Part shown: positions 1 through 4,271 of the stretch, piece by piece
How positions within the stretch are numbered: position 1 is the stretch's first letter
Layout of the letters: each line of letters starts with the position of its first letter
NCBI GenBank assembly: GCA_028701555.1
Contig: JAQVQN010000185.1
Coordinates: forward strand, 1 to 5,360
Origin: Kiritimatiellia bacterium
GTDB taxonomy: Bacteria; Verrucomicrobiota; Kiritimatiellia; RFP12; UBA1067
Reading direction: 5' to 3'
DNA length: 5,360 nt
The notes under the pieces: generated by a model
The model's input: only the letters and a program-made list of their open reading frames with translations
What the model was told of the DNA's origin: nothing
Database searches by the model: none
Made by a program: the position numbers and the translations under genes

Positions 1-910
1 CGGGCGGCACGATGGCCAGAAAGCGGTTGGGTAATGTGGGTGTCAGCAGCCAGTCCGCCACCTTGGCATTGCCGCCTTTGTCTTTGACCAACCGTTCCCA
101 CGTGGTCTGGGTCTGCCCCTGATCGCCTTGCTTCCACTGCGTGTCATAAAAGGTCTCGCGGTGCAGCGCGTCGAAGATGCCGTTGCCGCGCAGACTGGGA
201 AAAACAACCGTGTCCGGACCGATCTGGTCGGTCACGGCTTTGATGGCGTGCGCCACCAGCCACGAGATCAGATAGGAACCAGACCAGAGGTCGCGGGCGG
301 AGCGGGCCTGCGCGATGAAATCCTGCACCGGGCCGAACTGGAACAGCAGCAGCTCCGGGCGAACATCTTTGTTGACTATGCAAGGCGCCAGAGCCGCGGT
401 CACGGTCATGTGGTTCCAGATCGTGTGGTCTGGAATGCGTGTGTCCGCAGGCAGGAAGGCCAACGCCCGGTTGCCGTCCTTAGCCGTGGCGTTCTCCTGC
501 CAGCGCCGCCAATACAGGAAAAAACGCTTATGCCAGTCATCGGTCTGGATTCCGCCGAGCGCGGTCTGGATGGCTTCCGTGTGTGAGCCTGACTTGGAAA
601 CGAAACCGTCAGGGAAGTGGTAGTATTCCGAGGACAGCGGGTGAATAAAGAGAGGTTGCTCTTTGAAATCATGCGAGCACTTCACTTTCGGAAACACAAA
701 CCTTTCAGCCGAAGAGGAGAACCAGTCGGCGGGCTTGATGTCTTTTTCACGTTCGGTGCGGGTCTGGATGTCCGTGAAACCTGCTGCAGCCTGACATCTG
801 GCGGCGGCCTGCTCGTGGTTCTTAATGTCAAAGCACTTGTCCGGCGCATCGTGCAGAAACGCCATCAATTTCCGCTGCCAAAATTCGGGGTCAGACTGCC
901 ATTGCTTCAT
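1..910 (-). CDS. cmr2: Type III-B CRISPR-associated protein Cmr2/Cas10, N-terminal 303 residues (runs off left edge)
   Basis: Cmr2 (Cas10) is the large subunit of the type III-B Cmr complex, which binds crRNA and target RNA. In the family it carries an HD DNase domain and a palm domain that makes cyclic oligoadenylate signals. Translating the minus strand gives an open frame from 910 to the window edge. Near the N-terminus, residues 15-36 match the Cmr2 HD start, with His20-Asp21 in FLHDAPDK and His32-Glu33 in NHEQAA. Residues 154-174 (PADTRIPDHTIWNH, then an alanine-rich helix) and 190-209 (FGPVQDFIAQARSARDLW, followed by a GSYLISWL helix) are hallmarks of the family's first ferredoxin-like domain. 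FPSLRGN (237-243) and LPNRFLAIVPP (293-303) follow as expected. Full-length proteins are usually far longer; the zinc site and palm GGDD motif lie outside the window. ATG codons at 913 and 910 are in frame; I chose 910 because the GGAG at 921-918 is 7 nt away. There are no internal stops. The family call is firm; activity cannot be judged from this part. Confidence 0.93.
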   Translation of the reverse strand, partial: MKQWQSDPEFWQRKLMAFLHDAPDKCFDIKNHEQAAARCQAAAGFTDIQTRTEREKDIKPADWFSSSAERFVFPKVKCSHDFKEQPLFIHPLSSEYYHFPDGFVSKSGSHTEAIQTALGGIQTDDWHKRFFLYWRRWQENATAKDGNRALAFLPADTRIPDHTIWNHMTVTAALAPCIVNKDVRPELLLFQFGPVQDFIAQARSARDLWSGSYLISWLVAHAIKAVTDQIGPDTVVFPSLRGNGIFDALHRETFYDTQWKQGDQGQTQTTWERLVKDKGGNAKVADWLLTPTLPNRFLAIVPP

Positions 911-917
911 CATTCAT

Positions 918-925
918 CTCCATCC
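918..925 (-). promoter_or_regulatory. Ribosome binding site of cmr2
   Basis: The minus strand reads GGATGGAG just ahead of three clustered ATG codons (917, 913, 910). The ATG at 917 is in another frame. The GGAG is 4 nt from the ATG at 913 and 7 nt from the one at 910, so 910 is the better-spaced start, although initiation at 913 would add only one methionine. Confidence 0.55.
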
Positions 926-1012
926 TTTTCGATTGCTAAAACATTATCTGAACACCTGCTGCCTGCTTTGTAGCCACAACAATACAAAAATATTAAGACA
1001 GAGCCACCATAC

Positions 1013-1049
1013 GGTTATCTGCGGATATCCGCATGATATAAGAATAACC
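1013..1049. repeat. Nested palindrome, possible operator
   Basis: Positions 1020-1033 form a perfect 14-bp palindrome, TGCGGATATCCGCA. It sits inside a second inverted pair, GGTTAT at 1013-1018 and ATAACC at 1044-1049. The spacing is asymmetric: 1 nt on the left side and 10 nt on the right. It lies about 110 bp upstream of the cmr2 start in the AT-rich spacer. A dimeric regulator binding here would be well placed to control the cmr genes, but no regulator can be named. There is no T-run after it on either strand, so it is not an intrinsic terminator. Confidence 0.5.
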
Positions 1050-1182
1050 AGCTTTATATAAATATTGAACTAATTTGCTAAAAGGCGCAATAAAAAAATC
1101 AGCCATCCTGTGCCGCCGTTATTTCTCTCGATCCCTGCCTATCACATCTCACTTATTCCCATCGTCCAATATTCCCTGCTGC

Positions 1183-1287
1183 CTTAGTTCGTCGGCTAAC
1201 GCGGCGTACTGCTCTTCGCAGCATTTCTCCAACCAGTTCAAACGCGCCACCGGCATTACCCCGCGCTCCTGGCGCGCGCGGGCATAG
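1183..1287 (+). pseudogene. Remnant of an AraC/XylS-family regulator, C-terminal 34 residues only
   Basis: The plus-strand frame ending at the TAG at 1285-1287 contains HFSNQFKRATGITPRSWR followed by ARA and stop. This fits the second helix-turn-helix and tail of AraC-family activators (aromatic, F-x3-FK-x3-G-x-TP-x2-[YW]R), and the preceding AYCSSQ keeps the family spacing between the G-[FY] position and the recognition helix. The protein also ends where such proteins normally end. Nothing upstream of about 1183 resembles the rest of the DNA-binding domain or a sensor domain; the sequence turns AT-rich. So if real, it is a decayed fragment with no function of its own. It converges on the beta-propeller gene, whose stop is 15 bp away. 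The opposite strand is also open (1149-1319), so this could instead be an antisense artefact. Confidence 0.4.
1260..1282. repeat. GC-only inverted repeat between convergent genes
   Basis: Seven-base arms CCCGCGC (1260-1266) and GCGCGGG (1276-1282) are perfectly complementary around a 9-nt loop. It lies about 20 bp past the stop of the minus-strand beta-propeller gene and could form a stable RNA hairpin in that transcript. No U-tract follows on either strand, so it does not meet the criteria for an intrinsic terminator. It also falls inside the AraC-like reading, whose Arg/Ala/Pro-rich codons may explain it. Confidence 0.3.
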
Positions 1288-1302
1288 GACGCAAACGCCG
1301 CG

Positions 1303-2472
1303 CTATTCTGGCAACGCCATCACCTGCACGTGTTTGCCTGCGAACAAATACAATTTGTTACCCTCGCGCCAAGGGCTGACAGGACCGTCCGGCACAATTG
1401 CCCAATTGGCATAACCGCGCGGGTCACGCCGGATGGTCTTGAAGTCCTCCGTGTAGCCGTACATGACCCGGGGCACATCGTTTTCCGCCGGACTCTCGCC
1501 CCAGACCAAAAGGTACTCGCTGACCCCCAAGCTTTTGCGCCCCAAATACCCGACAAAATACGGCCGGTATACCCCCTTCTGCCCACCGCCGCCGTCATCC
1601 TGATGCATGACCGGATTGCCGGGAAAATATTTCCACCGCACACCGTCGGATGACCACGCGAAGCCAAGCCTCACGACCTGGTCAACCGAAGTGCCCCGCA
1701 TGAAGGCCAGCCACTGCCGGTCTGGCAGCCGGTGTATGGAGTGATAGGTTGACTGGCTGTTCATCCACTCCTCCTTGGTTGTCGGCAGCACCGGCGTCAA
1801 ATCCCATACGCTAACCGCTCTGAACTTTTTGTTGGTTTCCACCTTCCACCGGTTGCCGCTCAGGTCTGCACATGTGGCCAAACCGGTCATCTGGTGACCG
1901 TATCCCGCACCCATCGCGCGCTGCCACGCCTCGTGAGCATGATTGTAATAATGAAAGTACATGAACCAGAGCCGCCGCTCTTCATTCCATACCACGCACG
2001 GGCTCGAATAATGCGACGGATCGGATACCGGCGGATTATTGATCGGATAATGCGGGTTCGCCAACACCAGGCTGTCCTGCCGCCCTTTGTCGATCTGCGC
2101 CAGTTTCCGATATGGTCCAGCTATCGTCTCGGCTATGGCGCAGCCTATGCCCGAGCAGGGATCGTGATGGGCGTAATAAAGATAATATTTGTTGTCGGGC
2201 TTGCGTCCGCGGTCGTTCCTGACCAGCGACGGATAACCGACCGAATCCGCATCCGTCGCGTCAAAAGTGTTGTGCTCCCAAGCTTCCGTGCGCCACAGCA
2301 CCTGTACCGCTTCGGCTGTCTCCAGCGGCAAAGGCGCATGAAGCCCGGACAGATCCACACAACGCAGATTGTTGTCCAGTAGCCTTGCCGCCAGCGCGCC
2401 TTTACCCTCCGCGCCACAAACGCCCGCCACAAACCCGCAAACACCTATTATCAAAGCTTTTTTCATACTCAT
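1303..2472 (-). CDS. Secreted five-bladed beta-propeller protein, glycoside hydrolase GH43/GH32-like
   Basis: The product probably acts outside the cytoplasm on a carbohydrate, but the substrate is unknown. The N-terminus has Lys4-Lys5, a hydrophobic core (ALIIGVCGFVAGVCG) and a plausible signal peptidase I site near Ala21. No clean lipobox is seen. Motifs typical of GH43-superfamily propellers recur: YPSLVRN (80-86), KYYLYYAHHD (95-104), GIGCAIAETIAGPY (108-121), HYSSPCVVW (154-162) and LWFMYFHYY (168-176). Later come a LGFAWSSDGVRWKYF strand pair, YRPYFVGY, EYLLVWGES and a NKLYLFAGKHVQV final blade. The catalytic acids cannot be assigned by eye. The frame stays open back to 2688, but that stretch is Ser/Arg/Glu-rich, overlaps a 7-bp repeat tract and reaches the lysS promoter, so I start at 2472 (the ATG at 2466 is equally possible). 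The Shine-Dalgarno is poor. It is about 389 aa, complete, and divergent from lysS. The fold call is moderate; a GH117- or GH130-like identity is an alternative. Confidence 0.7.
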   Translation of the reverse strand: MSMKKALIIGVCGFVAGVCGAEGKGALAARLLDNNLRCVDLSGLHAPLPLETAEAVQVLWRTEAWEHNTFDATDADSVGYPSLVRNDRGRKPDNKYYLYYAHHDPCSGIGCAIAETIAGPYRKLAQIDKGRQDSLVLANPHYPINNPPVSDPSHYSSPCVVWNEERRLWFMYFHYYNHAHEAWQRAMGAGYGHQMTGLATCADLSGNRWKVETNKKFRAVSVWDLTPVLPTTKEEWMNSQSTYHSIHRLPDRQWLAFMRGTSVDQVVRLGFAWSSDGVRWKYFPGNPVMHQDDGGGGQKGVYRPYFVGYLGRKSLGVSEYLLVWGESPAENDVPRVMYGYTEDFKTIRRDPRGYANWAIVPDGPVSPWREGNKLYLFAGKHVQVMALPE

Positions 2473-2519
2473 TTTGTGGCCCGCAGGCCTGCTTCTTCCC
2501 AGCCCCATTAACTTCCCAG

Positions 2520-2549
2520 ACTTTACCCCCAGCCCCGCACTCTCTTCAA
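2520..2549 (-). promoter_or_regulatory. Candidate promoter of the beta-propeller gene
   Basis: On the minus strand TTGAAG (2549-2544) and TAAAGT (2525-2520) are 18 bp apart, each matching four of six sigma-70 consensus positions. Transcription would begin near 2512, giving a leader of about 40 nt to the ATG at 2472 and leaving the upstream part of the long open frame untranscribed. This supports the shorter start but is a weak match. Confidence 0.3.
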
Positions 2550-2610
2550 GGCTTTTCTCCGGCGCCCGCGTCCCATCCGCCACTCCCCTCCAACTGCATT
2601 CCCTCCGGCG

Positions 2611-2645
2611 GTCTGAGTCTTGGGTCCTGAGTCCTGAGTCCTCAA
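2611..2645. repeat. Tract of five 7-bp units, consensus TCCTGAG (plus strand)
   Basis: Five consecutive heptamers in strict register fill 2611-2645. Two copies are exact TCCTGAG (2625-2631 and 2632-2638); the units before and after (GTCTGAG, TCTTGGG, TCCTCAA) differ at two or three positions. On the minus strand the core reads CTCAGGA. The tract sits in the divergent spacer between the beta-propeller gene and lysS, upstream of the lysS promoter. Seven is not a multiple of three, so the repeat is a DNA- or RNA-level feature, not a peptide repeat. Confidence 0.75.
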
Positions 2646-2681
2646 GCGCGGCACCGCGCCGCCGTTTGTCCGACTGCGGCA

Positions 2682-2710
2682 ATGACACCCGCCGCGATTT
2701 TTGCTAGAGT
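2682..2710 (+). promoter_or_regulatory. Sigma-70-type promoter of lysS
   Basis: ATGACA at 2682-2687 matches the -35 consensus at five of six positions. TAGAGT at 2705-2710 matches the -10 at four of six, is preceded by the extended-10 TG at 2702-2703, and the spacer is exactly 17 bp. Transcription would start near 2717, giving a leader of about 26 nt. A purine-rich GGAAGGA at 2726-2732 is the likely ribosome binding site, 10 nt before the ATG at 2743. Confidence 0.65.
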
Positions 2711-2742
2711 GTACAGTTATTTAGCGGAAGGAATCAGCAGAG

Positions 2743-4200
2743 ATGTCAAACGAGCAGGCTCTTTCGAGCAATGAGTACCGGGATCAGCGCATCGCCAACC
2801 TGAAGAAATTGCAGGAACTGGGCTTTAAACCTTGCAGCCGCGCTTTCGAGCGCGAGCGGCTGTCGGAGATCCGGCGGGATTTCGCCGAGGACAAACTCGT
2901 GAGCGCGGCCGGCCGCCTGATGACAGTCCGCCGCATGGGCAAAGCCTCTTTCGCCACCTTCAGCGACGGCACGGGCAGCTTCCAGATCTTTATCAAGAAG
3001 GACCTGCTGACGCCGGAGGCCTTCGAGGCTTTCGCGTACCTGGACCTCGGCGACTTCATAGGCGTCAAAGGCCGCCTCTTCAACACACGCACCGGCGAGC
3101 CGACCATCGAGGTGCATGAGTGGACCTTCCTGAGCAAGGCGATTATGCAGCCGCCGGAAAAATTCCACGGCCTGCAGGATGTAGAGGAACGTTACCGCAA
3201 GCGCTATCTGGACCTGATGATGAACCCCGAATCGCGCGACCGCTTCAACAAGCGCAGCGCCATTCTGGCTGAAATCCGCAATTTCCTGCACGGCCGCGGT
3301 TTCACCGAGGTCGAAACCCCCGTCATGCAGGCCCAGGCCGGCGGTGCGGCCGCCAAGCCGTTCTTCACCCACCACAACGCACTCGACACCGAGATGGCTC
3401 TGCGTATCGCCCCGGAACTCTACCTTAAACGTCTGATCGTCGGCGGGTTCGACAAGATTTTCGAACTGGGCAAGGATTTCCGCAATGAGGGTATCGACCG
3501 CACCCACAACCCGGAATTCACTGTGCTGGAGATCTACGAGGCTTTCGGCGACCGCGCCTCGATGCAGAGCCTGATCGAGGGTCTGCTGCCACACCTTTGC
3601 CGCACGGTACTCGGTTCGATGAAGGTAGAATACGGCGATGCCAAGGAAGTGCTGGACTTCACGCCGCCTTACCGCGCGATCACCTATCGCGATGCAGTCA
3701 AAGAAGTCATGGGCGCGGACTGGTTCGACCTTCCGGCAACTGCGGCACGCGCCCGCGCGGAGCAGCATGGGGTCGACATTGACCCCGCCTGGGATCACCT
3801 TTTGATCACCCACGAGGTTTACGGCAAAGCCGTCGAGAAGACCCTGCGCCAGCCGACCTTCGTCACCCGCCTGCCGCGCCAGTTCGTGCCGCTGGCTAAA
3901 GCCTGCGAGGACGACCCCGAACTCGTGGATGTCTTCGAGTTCGTCGTTGCGGGCAAGGAACTGTGCCCTGGCTACACGGAGCAGAACGACCCCTTCGCGC
4001 AGCGCGCAGCCTTGGCGGACCAGGCCGGTGATGATGCCGAGAAGATCGACGAGGACTTCATCCTGGCCCTGGAACACGGCATGCCACCCACCGGGGGGCT
4101 CGGCTTGGGCATAGACCGGCTGGTGATGATGCTGACCGGCACAGAGGTCATCCGCGACGTGATCCTTTTCCCCCAGATGAAACCGGTCGGCAACCAATGA
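2743..4200 (+). CDS. lysS: Lysyl-tRNA synthetase, class II
   Basis: This cytoplasmic enzyme charges tRNA-Lys with lysine using ATP. At 485 residues it is close to the family's usual 490-510 and looks complete. A helical N-terminus (1-50) leads to the OB-fold anticodon-binding domain (about 52-130, with GRLMTVRRMGKASFATF). The class II catalytic core follows: motif 1 around FTEVETPVMQ (187-196), the AGGAAAKPF segment, motif 2 as FRNEGIDRTHNPEFTVLEIYEA (246-267) with its conserved Arg, and motif 3 as GLGLGIDRLVMML (452-464). The lysine-pocket segment reads KELCPGYTEQNDP (405-417) and keeps the Glu but departs from the common NAY/NGF-[ST]-ELND form; PRQFVPLAK (378-386) departs from the usual YP-x-x-[VS]SPLAK. 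These may be lineage traits. The start is supported by the promoter at 2682-2710 and GGAAGGA at 2726-2732. The long open frame on the opposite strand is a codon-bias shadow. The FucP-like gene follows after 71 bp. Confidence 0.97.
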   Translation: MSNEQALSSNEYRDQRIANLKKLQELGFKPCSRAFERERLSEIRRDFAEDKLVSAAGRLMTVRRMGKASFATFSDGTGSFQIFIKKDLLTPEAFEAFAYLDLGDFIGVKGRLFNTRTGEPTIEVHEWTFLSKAIMQPPEKFHGLQDVEERYRKRYLDLMMNPESRDRFNKRSAILAEIRNFLHGRGFTEVETPVMQAQAGGAAAKPFFTHHNALDTEMALRIAPELYLKRLIVGGFDKIFELGKDFRNEGIDRTHNPEFTVLEIYEAFGDRASMQSLIEGLLPHLCRTVLGSMKVEYGDAKEVLDFTPPYRAITYRDAVKEVMGADWFDLPATAARARAEQHGVDIDPAWDHLLITHEVYGKAVEKTLRQPTFVTRLPRQFVPLAKACEDDPELVDVFEFVVAGKELCPGYTEQNDPFAQRAALADQAGDDAEKIDEDFILALEHGMPPTGGLGLGIDRLVMMLTGTEVIRDVILFPQMKPVGNQ

Positions 4201-4214
4201 ATGCCGCAAATAAC

Positions 4215-4249
4215 TTTCAATGATCAGCGTTCAACTCTCAACGCTCAAT
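4215..4249. repeat. Tract of five 7-bp units, consensus NNTCAAC (plus strand), with a small stem-loop
   Basis: Five heptamers in register fill the gap between lysS and the FucP-like gene: TTTCAAT, GATCAGC, GTTCAAC, TCTCAAC and GCTCAAT. A more degraded unit lies on each side. Within it AGCGTT (4226-4231) and AACGCT (4240-4245) can pair into a 6-bp stem with an 8-nt loop. The stem is followed only by CAATTTA, too few T residues for a convincing terminator. The tract ends 22 bp before the next ATG. Confidence 0.7.
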
Positions 4250-4259
4250 TTACCAACGC

Positions 4260-4266
4260 AGGAGGT
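4260..4266 (+). promoter_or_regulatory. Strong Shine-Dalgarno of the FucP-like gene
   Basis: AGGAGGT lies 5 nt before the ATG at 4272 and is nearly the full anti-16S complement, much stronger than the sites of the other genes here. An ATG at 4267 is followed by CGA TGA and cannot be the start, so 4272 is well decided. Confidence 0.85.
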
Positions 4267-4271
4267 ATGCG

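Larger units (their letters stand above)
911..1182. other. AT-rich spacer upstream of cmr2
   Basis: No protein or RNA gene is supported here. The base composition falls sharply from the GC-rich flanks, with A/T runs around 985-1000, 1036-1075 and 1089-1098. This is what a promoter region for the leftward cmr operon would look like, but no convincing -35/-10 pair was found on the minus strand: the -10-like GATAAT near the cmr2 start lacks a -35 at normal distance. A nested palindrome at 1013-1049 is listed separately. A TTG-started frame crosses the stretch on the plus strand from 1075, but its first 36 codons have no protein-like character. No CRISPR repeats are present. Confidence 0.6.
1149..1319 (-). 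other. Competing minus-strand open frame, 56 codons, no clear start
   Basis: After a TGA overlapping the last codons of the beta-propeller gene, the minus strand stays open from 1319 to a TGA at 1151-1149. It reads like a protein C-terminus: ERGVMPVARLNWLEKC, then an amphipathic, E/A/Q-rich helix (about CEEQYAALADELRQQ) and a short charged tail. I do not recognise a family. There is no ATG before the one in GVM and no ribosome binding site ahead of it. It covers the whole AraC-like reading on the other strand. It could be the 3' end of a gene truncated by rearrangement, or simply the antisense of the AraC remnant. At most one of the two readings is likely to have been a gene. Confidence 0.2.

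Noticed and set aside
955..967. CCTGCTG followed by CCTGCT, another possible 7-bp repeat
   Set aside because: There are fewer than two full copies and no further units in register on either side, so it does not qualify as a tract like the other two.
128..973. Several plus-strand and out-of-frame minus-strand ORFs across the left region
   Set aside because: All are shadows of the continuous cmr2 frame on the minus strand, which alone matches a protein family throughout.
911..1182. CRISPR repeats or leader upstream of cmr2
   Set aside because: No direct repeat of 24 bases or more with regular spacers is present; only the nested palindrome and A/T runs are seen.
2483..2492. 10-bp palindrome GCAGGCCTGC just upstream of the beta-propeller start
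   Set aside because: A short GC-rich palindrome of this size is not unusual in this composition, and it has no partner site nearby.
2473..2688. The 72-codon upstream extension of the beta-propeller gene
   Set aside because: It is Ser/Arg/Glu-rich, passes through the 7-bp tract and precedes a good signal peptide that would then be internal; the candidate promoter at 2520-2549 lies inside it.
2746..4209. A 487-codon open frame on the minus strand opposite lysS
   Set aside because: It is the antisense of a clear lysyl-tRNA synthetase in GC-rich codons, is rich in Val, Ala, Gly and His with no recognisable motif, and has no promoter or ribosome binding site.
4226..4250. Intrinsic terminator between lysS and the FucP-like gene
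   Set aside because: The stem is only 6 bp and is followed by CAATTTA rather than a T-run; it may be a by-product of the 7-bp tract.
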